DNA from: Singulisphaera sp. GP187
GTDB lineage: Bacteria; Planctomycetota; Planctomycetia; Isosphaerales; Isosphaeraceae
DNA: 64,000 nucleotides
Direction of reading: 5' to 3'
Assembly: GCF_900129635.1 (NCBI RefSeq)
Contig: NZ_FSRB01000001.1
Location: forward strand, 1,775,501-1,839,500
The position numbers and the translations under genes are program-made. This document shows, one piece after another, positions 53,197 to 62,369 of the stretch (position 1 is its first letter; each line of letters opens with the position of its first letter). The notes below the pieces were generated by a model. The model did not search any database, was not told the DNA's origin, and saw only the letters and a list, made by a program, of their open reading frames with translations.

Positions 53197-54957
53197 ATGC
53201 CTCCCAGCGCTATCCCGTCACTCGACTTTCGCGACTTCCACGCCCTCGCACCCGAGATGATTCTCGCGTTCTGGGGACTGCTGGTGCTGATGGCCGACCA
53301 GACGGTTTTCCGAAGTCGGACCGCGGCGCGGCGTCAACAGGCCGCCGGCCGGCTCACCTTGCTCGGGATCGTCGTCGCCCTGGGGGCGGCCTTCCTACCC
53401 TTTGTCATTCGGTTCAACCTCTACGACCTCGCGAAAACCCTGAATTTCGCGGGGATCGACTACATGAGCCTGCCGGATCGGAGCCTCTTCCTGGGCAGCC
53501 TTTCCGACGACCTGCTGACCGAGACCTTCAACGTCCTCCTGGTGCTCATGCTGGGTCTGGTCTCGTGGCTGTCGATGTCCTGGTCGTTTACCGAAGACTG
53601 GGGCGAATACTTCGCGCTCCTCTTGTGGTCGACCGTGGGCATGATGCTCCTGATCGCGTCGGACGAGTTGCTCAGCCTCTTCCTGACCCTCGAGCTGATG
53701 ACGATCTGTCTCTACTTGATGACCGCGTTCGAGAAAGAGAAACGGCGGTCTCCCGAAGCGGGTCTGAAGTATTTTATCTATGGCTCGGTCTCCTCGGCCC
53801 TGTTCTTGTTCGGCCTGAGTCTCGTCTATGGGCTCACCGGAACCACGCGGTTCGACGCCATCCATAACATTCTCCACCCGATTCTCAGCAGTTCTACGGG
53901 CCTGTCGGGCAACCTCGCGGGAGCCACGGCGGTCCTCTTGTTGCTGGTTGGGTTCGGATTCAAGATTGCGGCGGTGCCGTTCCATCAATGGGCGCCTGAT
54001 GCTTACGAAGGAGCCCCCGCGCCGGTCACCGCCTGGATTGCCACCGGTTCCAAAATCGCCAGCTTCATCGCACTCATGAAGGTGTTGCTGGTCGCCCTGG
54101 GGCCGTGGGGCAGTAGCTATGCCTCGGTGATGAGCCCCGGCTGGATCGGGATTGTGGTCGTTCTCTCGGCCGCCACGATGACTTACGGCAATTTGGCCGC
54201 ACTCGCGCAGCGCAACCTCAAGCGAATGCTCGCCTACTCCTCGATCGCCCATGCCGGCTATATGCTGGTGGGGGTCGCGGCGGCGGGGGTTTCGGTTCGC
54301 CGTCAGGAGTCGGCTGGCTCGGTGCTCTTCTACCTGGTCATCTACGGTTTCAGTAACATCGGCGCCTTCGCCGTGGCTGCCTGGCTCGCCCGAGACAAGC
54401 AGAGCGACGACATCGACGACCTCAACGGCCTGGCATACCGTTACCCATTCTTGGCGACCTGCATCCTCCTACTGATGCTCTCACTGATCGGCATGCCTCC
54501 GCTCGCCGGCTTCTTCGGTAAGCTCTATATGTTCATGGAAGCACTCGACCAGGAAGGCAACCAGGTGACCCGGGTGGCCTTGGTCTGGCTGGTGGCGTTG
54601 GGCCTGCTCAACAGCGTCGTTTCCGCCTTCTACTACGTGCGTGTGCTCAAGGCGATGTTCCTCCGCGATCCGGGTCGAACGGTCTTGTCCCCCGCGTCGA
54701 GCTCCATCGCCCTGCCCATTGTTCTGGCGACGGCGGTCGTCGTCGGCTGTGGGATCTACCCGGCTCCGTTGATGGACATCATGAGGGGAGCTTCGATTCC
54801 GATGCTCTCGGCGAACGCACGGGCCGCGCTGAATCCCACGGAGGCTCCGGACTCGGGTGCCACGGGAGCGCTACCCAACGATGGGGCGCAACAACCTCCG
54901 GTCGATCCCGGCCAGACCCCCCCCGCTCCCACACCAGTCTCTGCTCCGAAGTCGTGA
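53197..54957 (+). CDS. nuoN: NADH-quinone oxidoreductase subunit N
   Basis: 586 residues, about 14 membrane helices, antiporter-like proton pump subunit. Key residues: the Glu of helix 5 (LFLTLELMTICLYLMTAF), Lys of helix 7 (EAGLKYFIYGSVSSALFLFG), Lys of helix 8 region (GFGFKIAAVPFHQWAPDAYEGAP), and RNLKRMLAYSSIAHAGYMLVG. It has a Pro/Ala-rich C-terminal tail of about 45 residues. It is NuoN and not L or M because of the F-H-Q-W-x-P-D-x-Y-E-G-A-P motif and lack of the lateral helix. Confidence 0.93.
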   Translation: MPPSAIPSLDFRDFHALAPEMILAFWGLLVLMADQTVFRSRTAARRQQAAGRLTLLGIVVALGAAFLPFVIRFNLYDLAKTLNFAGIDYMSLPDRSLFLGSLSDDLLTETFNVLLVLMLGLVSWLSMSWSFTEDWGEYFALLLWSTVGMMLLIASDELLSLFLTLELMTICLYLMTAFEKEKRRSPEAGLKYFIYGSVSSALFLFGLSLVYGLTGTTRFDAIHNILHPILSSSTGLSGNLAGATAVLLLLVGFGFKIAAVPFHQWAPDAYEGAPAPVTAWIATGSKIASFIALMKVLLVALGPWGSSYASVMSPGWIGIVVVLSAATMTYGNLAALAQRNLKRMLAYSSIAHAGYMLVGVAAAGVSVRRQESAGSVLFYLVIYGFSNIGAFAVAAWLARDKQSDDIDDLNGLAYRYPFLATCILLLMLSLIGMPPLAGFFGKLYMFMEALDQEGNQVTRVALVWLVALGLLNSVVSAFYYVRVLKAMFLRDPGRTVLSPASSSIALPIVLATAVVVGCGIYPAPLMDIMRGASIPMLSANARAALNPTEAPDSGATGALPNDGAQQPPVDPGQTPPAPTPVSAPKS

Positions 54958-55030
54958 GATGAGATCAATTGGCGTCCAGGTCGGCGGTTATCCGAGTTCG
55001 TGATTCCTCGCGAAGAGAGACGTAACGGCG

Positions 55031-55438
55031 ATGGCCATTATCAACACGCTGCAAAAATGCCTGGACAGCCCCTATTTGTTCAAGGACGACCAGGCGCCGG
55101 AGAAGATTCCCGCACTGCTCGCCAAGGCGGCTGACCGGCTCGAGGCCGCGGCCAATCTCCAGGCGACCGGCCAGGGTGATCCCGCCGACATCAGTTTCCT
55201 GAGCTATGAGGCCATGTTCTCCTGCCTGCGCGCCCTTGTCTATCAAAAGGGGTATCGGGAGGCGGGCTTGCGCTGCCTGATGCTGGCCTGCGAGAACCTC
55301 TATGTTCGACCGGGCCTACTCGACGCCAGCTTCATCGTCGCGTTCGAGCGCGCTCAGGGTTTGAAGACTCCTCCCGCCGAAAATCTCGCCGCCGCCTCGT
55401 CGTTCGTCAAACGAACTCTCGAGATCTTGACGGTCTGA
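55031..55438 (+). CDS. Small helical protein, possibly HEPN-like
   Basis: 135 residues, all helical: AIINTLQKCLDSPYLFKDDQAPEKIPALLAKAADRLEAA, then ISFLSYEAMFSCLRALVYQKGYREAGLRCLMLACENLYV, and FIVAFERAQGLKTPPAENLAAASSFVKRTLEIL. The A-x-x-A-L-x-Y-x-K-G-Y-R pattern is reminiscent of HEPN nucleotide-binding or RNase proteins, but the catalytic RxxxxxH is not seen. Its own intrinsic terminator follows. Function unknown. Confidence 0.6.
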   Translation: MAIINTLQKCLDSPYLFKDDQAPEKIPALLAKAADRLEAAANLQATGQGDPADISFLSYEAMFSCLRALVYQKGYREAGLRCLMLACENLYVRPGLLDASFIVAFERAQGLKTPPAENLAAASSFVKRTLEILTV

Positions 55439-55479
55439 CCGAATCGGCTTCGACGAACCGGTCATTCGCAATAGATTCG

Positions 55480-55515
55480 AACTCTCGCGCCCCTTGTCGC
55501 GAGAGTTTTCCTTTC
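55480..55515 (+). terminator. Intrinsic terminator
   Basis: AACTCTCGCG (55480-55489) pairs with CGCGAGAGTT (55498-55507) around an 8-base loop, followed by TTTTCCTTTC. It ends the transcript of the 55031 gene and perhaps of the nuo cluster. Confidence 0.8.
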
Positions 55516-55717
55516 TCGATTCGTCATTTCAGAACCCATATCGCGTGTTGCCAGACTCGCCGCCCATGATCCCACGGGTTGGCGAATGCCGACCTTGACC
55601 GTTCGCCGCGATTATGCCAAAAACTCGCGTCGGCCCATTCGCGAGCCGGGACCACTGAGATGAGACGCACCGGGGACGGCCCCGGCGAGCGGACGCACCT
55701 CCAAAGGATGGGAGGCC

Positions 55718-57289
55718 ATGATGGACATCAATTCATCACGAACCGGGAAGGTTCGTTCGGGGTTGCCGCCGCATCGCTGGACCAAGGTTGACGACCCGGA
55801 CGGTCTCGCCGTCGTGGCGTCCCACGCGACCGTGATCGCGGGCGGAGGCCCGGCGGGCCTCACCGCGGCTTACGAACTGTCGAAGCACGGCCACTCGTGT
55901 GTCGTGCTCGAGTCCGACCCCAACCTCGTCGGTGGAATTAGCCGGACCGACCAGTACAAGGGATACCGATTCGACATCGGCGGCCATCGCTTCTTCTCAA
56001 AGAGCGCCGAGGTCAACGCGATCTGGCGCGAGATCCTCGGTGATCAGTTCGTCACTCGTTCGCGTTTGAGCCGGATCTACTACAACCGCAAGTTCTTCCA
56101 CTATCCGCTCAAACCAGTCGACGCCTTGATGAAGCTCGGGCCGTGGCGGGCTGCCTTGATCCTCGCGAGTTACCTGAAGGCGACCCTCAAGCCCATCAAG
56201 CCCGAGCGGAGCTTCGAGGATTGGGTTGTCAACCGCTTCGGCCGGCTCCTCTTCGAGATCTTCTTCAAGACCTACACCGAGAAGGTCTGGGGAATGCCCA
56301 CGAATGAGATCACCGCCGAGTGGGCCGCGCAACGCATCAAAGGACTGAGCCTGGTTCGAGCCGTGACCAACGCCCTGTTCGGGAGCCGCAAGTCGAACGG
56401 GGAGGTCATCAAGACGCTCATCGAGTCGTTCCAGTATCCTCGCCTCGGCCCGGGTCAAATGTGGGAATGTGCGCGCGACAAGATTCGCGAAAAGGGAGGC
56501 GCGGTGCATCTCGACCGCCGCGTCGTCCAGATCGAACACGATGGCTCGGCCGTAACGACGTTCGTGACGAAAGACTCCAACGGCAAATTGACGGCCTACC
56601 ACGGCGAAAACTTCGTGTCGACACTGCCGATCCGCGAGTTGATCCGCTGCATGAGCCCCCAACCGCCCGACGCGGTGGTCAAGGCCGCCGAGTCGCTCCG
56701 GTATCGCGACTTCCTCACCGTGGTCTTGATCGTCGATCGCGCCGAGACCTTTCCCGACACATGGATCTACATCCATGAACCGGACGTACGTCTGGGGCGC
56801 GTGCAGAACTTCAAGAACTGGTCCCCTGACCTCGTTCCCGACCCCACCAAGAGCAGCTTGGGGCTCGAGTATTTCTGCTTCGAGGGCGATGACCTCTGGA
56901 CCATGCCCGACGCCGAGCTCATCGAGTTGGGCAAGCGTGAAATGGATAAGATGGGCCTGATCGCCGCATCCGAAGTGAGCGACGGCTGCGTCGTGAGAAT
57001 GCCCAAGGCCTACCCGGTCTACGACGACGCCTATCAAGGGCATCTCGCCGTGATCCGCGCCTGGCTCAAGAATTTGCCCAACCTCGAGTTGGCGGGGCGC
57101 AACGGCATGCACAAATACAATAACCAGGACCATTCGATGATGACGGCCGTCCTGGCCGCACGGAACATCCTCGGACTCGGGCAGTTCGACACCTGGAAAG
57201 TGAATACCGACGCCGAGTACCACGAGGAAGGGAGCGAGGCCGAAGACACCACCGGCCGAATCGTTCCGCGGAAGATCAGCGCGACCTGA
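55718..57289 (+). CDS. FAD-dependent oxidoreductase, UDP-galactopyranose mutase-like
   Basis: 523 residues. The Rossmann FAD site is ATVIAGGGPAGLTAAYELSKHGHSCVVLES (about 38-66), then GGISRTDQYKGYRFDIGGHRFFSKS, which with YPLKP and TEKVWGMPTNEITAEWAAQRI is typical of the UDP-galactopyranose-mutase-like/protoporphyrinogen-oxidase-like group. The C-terminal GMHKYNNQDHSMMTAVLAARNIL closes the FAD domain. Likely a role in sugar nucleotide or glycan metabolism; the substrate is unproved. GGGAGG lies just before; ATG 55721 is as likely as 55718. Confidence 0.85.
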   Translation: MMDINSSRTGKVRSGLPPHRWTKVDDPDGLAVVASHATVIAGGGPAGLTAAYELSKHGHSCVVLESDPNLVGGISRTDQYKGYRFDIGGHRFFSKSAEVNAIWREILGDQFVTRSRLSRIYYNRKFFHYPLKPVDALMKLGPWRAALILASYLKATLKPIKPERSFEDWVVNRFGRLLFEIFFKTYTEKVWGMPTNEITAEWAAQRIKGLSLVRAVTNALFGSRKSNGEVIKTLIESFQYPRLGPGQMWECARDKIREKGGAVHLDRRVVQIEHDGSAVTTFVTKDSNGKLTAYHGENFVSTLPIRELIRCMSPQPPDAVVKAAESLRYRDFLTVVLIVDRAETFPDTWIYIHEPDVRLGRVQNFKNWSPDLVPDPTKSSLGLEYFCFEGDDLWTMPDAELIELGKREMDKMGLIAASEVSDGCVVRMPKAYPVYDDAYQGHLAVIRAWLKNLPNLELAGRNGMHKYNNQDHSMMTAVLAARNILGLGQFDTWKVNTDAEYHEEGSEAEDTTGRIVPRKISAT

Positions 57290-57383
57290 ACGGGATCCGA
57301 GCGATCCCCCGTCTGATGAGTGCTTCATTCAGTCCGGTGCGCTTGGCCTGGGCAACCTTGTGGATCCACCAATTCCCGTAGGT

Positions 57384-57445
57384 GGGCACGGCCCACCATC
57401 CCGATCTCCTCGCCAGAACGGAGGATAGGATGGTGGGCCGTGCCC
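57384..57445. terminator. Long inverted repeat between convergent genes
   Basis: An 18-bp perfect stem GGGCACGGCCCACCATCC (57384-57401) with its complement at 57428-57445; flanks CCCGTA and TACGGG pair further out. It separates the flavoprotein gene from the leftward GNAT gene and is a likely bidirectional terminator. The same GGTGGGC core appears at 48917. Confidence 0.55.
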
Positions 57446-57457
57446 TCCTTACGGGAG

Positions 57458-58273
57458 TCAACGATGGAGCAGGTAGTACGCACGCCGGTCCGCGTCCGAA
57501 CGCTCGCCCACGAATCCGACCGCACGATAGCCGGCGGCAAACGCGGAGGTCAAGCTTTCGCGAACGGCAAGCCGCCAGGCTTCGGCCATGCGGGCATCGC
57601 GAGCCCGCAGTCCGGCGATGTCATGCGGGATTTCCACGAGCACGTTCGACCCCTCCGCGGGTTGAGTCCTAACGACGGCTCGGGATCCATCGGCAATCGC
57701 CTTGGACTCAATCAAATAAGAATAAGTTGACCACTCATGCGTGGTGGCGGCATCGGGTCGTGGGGGGGCGGCGAGCTCCCATTCGGCGATCAACCGGTCG
57801 GTCGGGACGCCAAGGTTGAGCGCATCGGTGCGGGGACCGTACATGTCGTCGACATAGCGATTGGACGTGGCACCAAGCTTTACGAGATTAAAGCGGGCGT
57901 TGCCGGCCTGGAGCGGATCGAAGGCCCAGGCGATGAGGTCGACGCCACTCTCGAGTGCCAGGTCGCGCTGCGCCATCTTGAGTCGATAGCCGAGCCCGGT
58001 CGACTGCCGGCCAGGGACGACACCGGTCAATTGCGAGTAGAGACAGAGCCGGCCCCCGGTACGGCCGAGGAACGCGAACGAAACACCGACCGCCTCGCCG
58101 TCCGGCAGGAAAGCGCCAAGGACGACACCACCGTGTAACTGGGCCCCCACCATCGTGGCGATCGGCACCACGTAGGAGTCATCGGCGATTCCCCAGGCGA
58201 GGCGCTGGGCTCTCTGACAGGCATGATATTCCTGGACGTTGGCGGGGCGTCGGATCGTAATCTCTTCACTCAT
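57458..58273 (-). CDS. GNAT-superfamily acyltransferase (COG3375-type)
   Basis: 271 residues. The N-terminal half is GNAT-like (ITIRRPANVQEYHACQRAQRLAWGI, LCLYSQLTGVVPGRQSTGLGYRLKMAQRDLALESGVDLIAWAFDPL), with the CoA-binding turn in VPGRQSTGLGYRLK. This long type is known beside NSAR/OSBS genes, where the Geobacillus relative was shown to be a succinyl-CoA:D-amino-acid N-succinyltransferase. Here the gene lies 12 bases after the M20 gene and its SD (GAGGTG) overlaps that gene's stop. By context I predict N-acylation of D-amino acids. Confidence 0.83.
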   Translation of the reverse strand: MSEEITIRRPANVQEYHACQRAQRLAWGIADDSYVVPIATMVGAQLHGGVVLGAFLPDGEAVGVSFAFLGRTGGRLCLYSQLTGVVPGRQSTGLGYRLKMAQRDLALESGVDLIAWAFDPLQAGNARFNLVKLGATSNRYVDDMYGPRTDALNLGVPTDRLIAEWELAAPPRPDAATTHEWSTYSYLIESKAIADGSRAVVRTQPAEGSNVLVEIPHDIAGLRARDARMAEAWRLAVRESLTSAFAAGYRAVGFVGERSDADRRAYYLLHR

Positions 58274-58285
58274 CGAAAAAACACC

Positions 58286-59425
58286 TCAAAGTTCCAAGAG
58301 CAGACACGCCAACAGAGCTGCGCGTTCCGGCAGGCTGTCGATAAGGATATGCTCATTGAGAGCATGCGCCCCCGCGCCCGGCACGCCCAGGCCATCGAGA
58401 GTGGCGACGCCCAGGGCCGCGGTAAAATTGCCGTCGCTGCCCCCTCCGGTCGACCCTTCGTCCAGTTCCAGCCCGAGCGAACGGCCGATCTGTCGTGTCC
58501 GCTCGAAAAGCTCCCGACTCGCCGTTGTCCGTTCCATGGGGGGCCGATTGATCCCACCACTGACGTTGACGGAAGCCCCGGGAGTCAGCGCGTGGAGGCC
58601 ACGGAACGCGTGCTCGAGGCGTCGAGCCTCATCCATCGTCGCCACGCGCACATCGACACGCGCCATGGCCTGCGCGGGGACGACGTTGGGGGTTGTCCCT
58701 CCTGAAATGAGTCCGACGTTGATCGTGGTGCCAACGGATGGGTTGGCCAGGGCATTGATCCTGGGAATCTGGAGCGCCAGCTCGTTGATCGCGCTGATCC
58801 CTTTCTCGGGCTCGACGCCTGCATGAGCGGCCTTCCCCTCAATTTCGACGGTAAAGCCGCCGACCCCTTTGCGGGCCGTCTTGAGCAGGCCGCCGGGAAG
58901 TGGAGGTTCGAGGACGAGAGCATGGGCGCACTCGCGTGCGGCGGCTTCGATATGCGCCCGCGAGGTCGGGCTGCCGATTTCCTCGTCCGACGTGACCAAG
59001 ACGTGGATCGGCCGCCGCGGCGTCAGGCCAAGCGCCTGGAACGCCGCCAAGGCGGTTTCGAACAGGATGATGCTCGCCTTCATGTCGTACGAACCGGGAC
59101 CGTAGGCGCGTGGACCGTCGACACGGAAGGGACGATCGACCACGGTCCCCAGGGGCCAGACCGTGTCGAAATGAGCCAGGACGAGGGCAGGGGGGAGGTC
59201 ACCTTCACGATAAAACCAGGCGTCGACATGATTGCCGCCGGCTGGGTTATCAATCAGTTTGACATTGCCTCCAAGTGCTTCGAATCGCCCTGCCAGCATG
59301 GTGGCGTAGGGGTCGAGGACGGCTTTGTCACGGCTGGGCGACTCGAACACGACCAGCGTCGCGAGGTCGGCGAGCATCGATTCGCGGCGCTGGATCATCC
59401 AGTTCAGAAGGGTGGGGCCGGGCAT
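58286..59425 (-). CDS. M20-family metallopeptidase (carboxypeptidase G2-like), predicted N-acyl-L-amino acid hydrolase
   Basis: 379 residues, two-zinc hydrolase with ligands in LVLAHFDTVWP (H85, D87), GPGSYDMKA (D114), TSDEEIGS (E148/E149) and LVLEPPLP, and a dimerisation domain KAAHAGVEPEKGISAI. The family includes ArgE, DapE and CPG2. Between an NSAR-like and a GNAT gene, the best fit is removal of the succinyl or acyl group from the L-isomer. It starts 24 bases after the NSAR stop. Confidence 0.88.
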   Translation of the reverse strand: MPGPTLLNWMIQRRESMLADLATLVVFESPSRDKAVLDPYATMLAGRFEALGGNVKLIDNPAGGNHVDAWFYREGDLPPALVLAHFDTVWPLGTVVDRPFRVDGPRAYGPGSYDMKASIILFETALAAFQALGLTPRRPIHVLVTSDEEIGSPTSRAHIEAAARECAHALVLEPPLPGGLLKTARKGVGGFTVEIEGKAAHAGVEPEKGISAINELALQIPRINALANPSVGTTINVGLISGGTTPNVVPAQAMARVDVRVATMDEARRLEHAFRGLHALTPGASVNVSGGINRPPMERTTASRELFERTRQIGRSLGLELDEGSTGGGSDGNFTAALGVATLDGLGVPGAGAHALNEHILIDSLPERAALLACLLLEL

Positions 59426-59449
59426 ATCGCTTTTCTCTTGCGGGGACGT

Positions 59450-60556
59450 TCAGGCCGTCAAGCTCCACTGGCGCAAGGCCAGGGGTTCGATCCGCTCCTC
59501 GATTGGCGCAAAGCCGAGACCGACTCCGAGCGGAACCTTCACGGCTCCGTTCTCGGCCCGGATTGGCGGCTCCACGAGATCCTCGCGGTAATACTTATCC
59601 GACCCGGAGACGTCGCCGGGCAGGGTGAAACCGGGAAGGCTCGAAATCGCAACGTTCGCCGCGCGGCCGATGCCGAACTCGTGCATCCCGCCACACCAAA
59701 CCTCGACGCCCCGACCGAGACAGTGGTCGTGGATCCGCTTCGCCTCAAGCAGCCCGCCGACGCGGCTCACCTTGATGTTGATCACGCGGCAGGCCTGCAA
59801 ATCGAGCGCCTTCCGCGCATCCTCGGCGGAGTGGATGCTCTCGTCGAGGCAGACCGGGGTTCGTAACGCCGCCTGAAGTCGCGCGTGATCGATAATATCA
59901 TCATGCGCCAGGGGCTGCTCGATCAGCAGTAGATTGAACGCGTCGAGCTGCTTGAGATGCTCGATATCAGCGAGGGTGTAAGCCGAATTCGCATCGACCT
60001 GCAACGCGATCTCCGGATAACGCTCACGAACGCTTCGGACGATAGCGACATCCCAGCCGGGCGCAATTTTGAGCTTGATCCGGCGGTAGCCCTCGGCAAG
60101 GTACTGGTCGATGAGGCCGAACAGCGTTTCCTGATCGCGTTCGATCCCCAGGCTGACCCCGGAGAGAATTTCCGGGCGCGTCCCACCGAGCAACGCGGCG
60201 AGGGATTTCCCTTGGTGGTGGGCCAAAGCGTCCCAGCAGGCGATCTCCAGCCCCGCCTTGGCGAAGTTGTTCCCCTTCACGGACCGGTAGAAGCCGACGA
60301 GTTGGTCCACGCTCGCCCACTCCTTGCCGATCACGGCAGGGGCGAGGAAATCCTTCAAGATGTGCCAGCACGTCTCGGTCGTTTCGGGACAGTAGTAGGG
60401 ATCGGACGGTGAGGCACATTCCCCCCAGCCGATCCCCCCATCGGTCTCGATCCTCACCAGGATATGAGTGATGGAATCTTTGCTGCTGGAACTTGTGCGG
60501 AAGGTTCGGACCAAGGGCAGGCGCACAAGTTTGAGGTCGATCCGATGAATTCGCAT
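59450..60556 (-). CDS. Enolase-superfamily NSAR/OSBS protein (N-succinylamino acid racemase / o-succinylbenzoate synthase)
   Basis: 368 residues. The catalytic set matches characterised NSAR/OSBS enzymes in spacing: K161-L-K163 (RIKLKIAPGWD), metal ligands D188 (QVDAN), E213 (LIEQPL), D238 (CLDES) and K262 (NIKVSRVGG), with the late GGMHEFGIGRAANVAISSLPGFTLPGDVS. OSBS acts in menaquinone synthesis; many relatives racemise N-succinylamino acids. The neighbours (M20, GNAT) favour the racemase role, and no men gene is adjacent. It heads the leftward operon; the SD before the ATG at 60556 is poor. Confidence 0.9.
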   Translation of the reverse strand: MRIHRIDLKLVRLPLVRTFRTSSSSKDSITHILVRIETDGGIGWGECASPSDPYYCPETTETCWHILKDFLAPAVIGKEWASVDQLVGFYRSVKGNNFAKAGLEIACWDALAHHQGKSLAALLGGTRPEILSGVSLGIERDQETLFGLIDQYLAEGYRRIKLKIAPGWDVAIVRSVRERYPEIALQVDANSAYTLADIEHLKQLDAFNLLLIEQPLAHDDIIDHARLQAALRTPVCLDESIHSAEDARKALDLQACRVINIKVSRVGGLLEAKRIHDHCLGRGVEVWCGGMHEFGIGRAANVAISSLPGFTLPGDVSGSDKYYREDLVEPPIRAENGAVKVPLGVGLGFAPIEERIEPLALRQWSLTA

Positions 60557-60778
60557 AGGTGATTTGATTGACTGGCTCGGCGATCGCTACCGACCAAGAA
60601 TTTTATTGCGTCCGTTCGTATCGTTGCGGATGACGCAAGGGGAAGCCCGCAAGAAATTCAATGATCCAGAATGCCGTGATCCCTCACGTTGAACAAGCTC
60701 AATCCCCAAAGCGGGATTCTGTCGGAAGGATTCTCAGCGCCCGGCCCGACCGTCCTCCCGGGAAAGGGCAACCGAGGA

Positions 60779-60813
60779 TCGATCGAGCCGGGGAGACTCC
60801 CCAGCTCGATCGA
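60779..60813 (-). terminator. Hairpin terminator of the M16 pair
   Basis: A 16-bp stem with one mismatch: TCGATCGAGCCGGGGA (60779-60794), loop gac, TCCCCAGCTCGATCGA (60798-60813). It lies 20 bases past the second M16 gene's stop. No long T-run. 60557-60778 holds no gene. Confidence 0.55.
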
Positions 60814-60833
60814 CCAATCGAGAGTTGAAAGCG

Positions 60834-62369
60834 TTATTTCTCAAACATTTGATCGACCGGGATGATTTTAACCTTCACGTCGTTGAGCGGGAATGCCTCG
60901 ATGACCTTGTCCTCGGCGAGGATGCTCTCGGGCGTCCCCTGGGTGTCGTAGGTAATCGGGGTTGGCTTGCCGGAGAGCAAGGAATCACGGAGTGCCGCGG
61001 CATCCTGGGCGACGATCGCGACCTTGAACCCGGGCTTTTTGAGATGGCGGCGGACCGCGGCGTTCACTTGCTCGACGGTAAGCTTCGGCAACCGGCGTGC
61101 GAACTCGGTGACAAGATCGTCACGATCGTAGAACTCGCCGTCCATCGCGTAGCCCAGCCGCCGCGAGAGGGTTTGTACCCAAAGCTTGCTGTAGTTGAGC
61201 AGGAACGAACGCGTCGCCTCGAAATCGGCGGGCGGGATCCCGTCTTCGATGAGACGGTCGAGCTCCCACAGAGCGCCTCGAAGCGCAAAGACGGTCCGGT
61301 CGCGGGGGACCGGGCGGAGCCAGATCGTGAAGGCTTGCTGGCGACGAGGATTGTTCGGCACGGGAAAGGTGCTCATTCCTTCCTGGACGAAATCCTCAAT
61401 GTAGGAATAGTCTCCATAGTTCAGTCCGCGCTTGCCGCGCAGGTCTTGCATCAGCTTGCCGTTGAACGTCCGGTGCTCTCCCAGGTAGGAGTTGGCAATC
61501 GCAAGCGCGTAGAAGTCGTCGTCGCGACGCGTCACATTGAGGGGAAAACCGAGCGAGATCGCCGTCGAATCGGCCGGCTTTTCCACGATCGTCACATCCA
61601 GACCGCGAGGCGTCTCGGGGTTCGGCAGCGGAGGAGGGGCAACTCCGTCGGCCGGGAGCGACGAGAGACTCTTGATCAACCCTGGAAGCACCGCTTCGTC
61701 AGCGCCTCCGGCTACCCCCAGCCTCAGGGCCTTTTTCGTGTAGTGCGATTGGTAAAACTTCTTGACATCGTCGATCGTGATCGCCTTCAGCCCCTGAACC
61801 GTGCCACGGTCCACATGGCCATACGGTTGATTCTTATACAAGTCAACCTGCAAGGTCCACTTGCCGAGCTCTTCATCGTTGCCGCCCCGAAGCGTCTTCG
61901 ACACGAAGTCGATCGCCTCGTTGCGGAGCCGCTCGAAGTCATCGGCGGCAAAGCGGGGGTTGGTGAGCATCGACGTGGCGAGCGTGGAGTAGGCCGCCAG
62001 GTTGTCGCGATGAATCTCACCGGAGAAAACCGTCGTCTCCTTGAGGCAGGCCGAGGAAAGGGCCCCGGCGATTGGGTAGAACTTCTCGAGGATCTGGTCA
62101 TAAGTCAGATCCGTGGTTCCCCCTTCCGCGATCATGGCGGCGGTCAGGGCCGCGAGCCCCTCTTTACCACGTGGGTCGTCCTGCGACCCCGCCCGGAAGA
62201 CGAATCGAATCGCGACGAGTGGGGTCGATTTCGACGGGAGGTAGAGCGGGGATGCATCCCCCTTGCCCGTAGCCTTGAGCACGTCATCACTCAAGGCGCT
62301 GGGCGAGCCGAGCGGAAAAAGGGCGAGGGCCAGGACCCCGCCGAGCGTGGCGCGTCGGGTCGCGGTCAT
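60834..62369 (-). CDS. M16-family protein, probably non-catalytic partner
   Basis: 511 residues with an N-terminal signal-like segment (RATLGGVLALALFPLGSPSALS). It has the two-lobed M16 fold (FRAGSQDDPRGKEGLAALTAAMIAEGG at the place of the zinc site) but lacks HxxEH, so it cannot bind zinc in the usual way. Such inactive subunits pair with an active one; the gene upstream supplies that and overlaps by 4 bases (ATGA). Confidence 0.88.
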   Translation of the reverse strand: MTATRRATLGGVLALALFPLGSPSALSDDVLKATGKGDASPLYLPSKSTPLVAIRFVFRAGSQDDPRGKEGLAALTAAMIAEGGTTDLTYDQILEKFYPIAGALSSACLKETTVFSGEIHRDNLAAYSTLATSMLTNPRFAADDFERLRNEAIDFVSKTLRGGNDEELGKWTLQVDLYKNQPYGHVDRGTVQGLKAITIDDVKKFYQSHYTKKALRLGVAGGADEAVLPGLIKSLSSLPADGVAPPPLPNPETPRGLDVTIVEKPADSTAISLGFPLNVTRRDDDFYALAIANSYLGEHRTFNGKLMQDLRGKRGLNYGDYSYIEDFVQEGMSTFPVPNNPRRQQAFTIWLRPVPRDRTVFALRGALWELDRLIEDGIPPADFEATRSFLLNYSKLWVQTLSRRLGYAMDGEFYDRDDLVTEFARRLPKLTVEQVNAAVRRHLKKPGFKVAIVAQDAAALRDSLLSGKPTPITYDTQGTPESILAEDKVIEAFPLNDVKVKIIPVDQMFEK

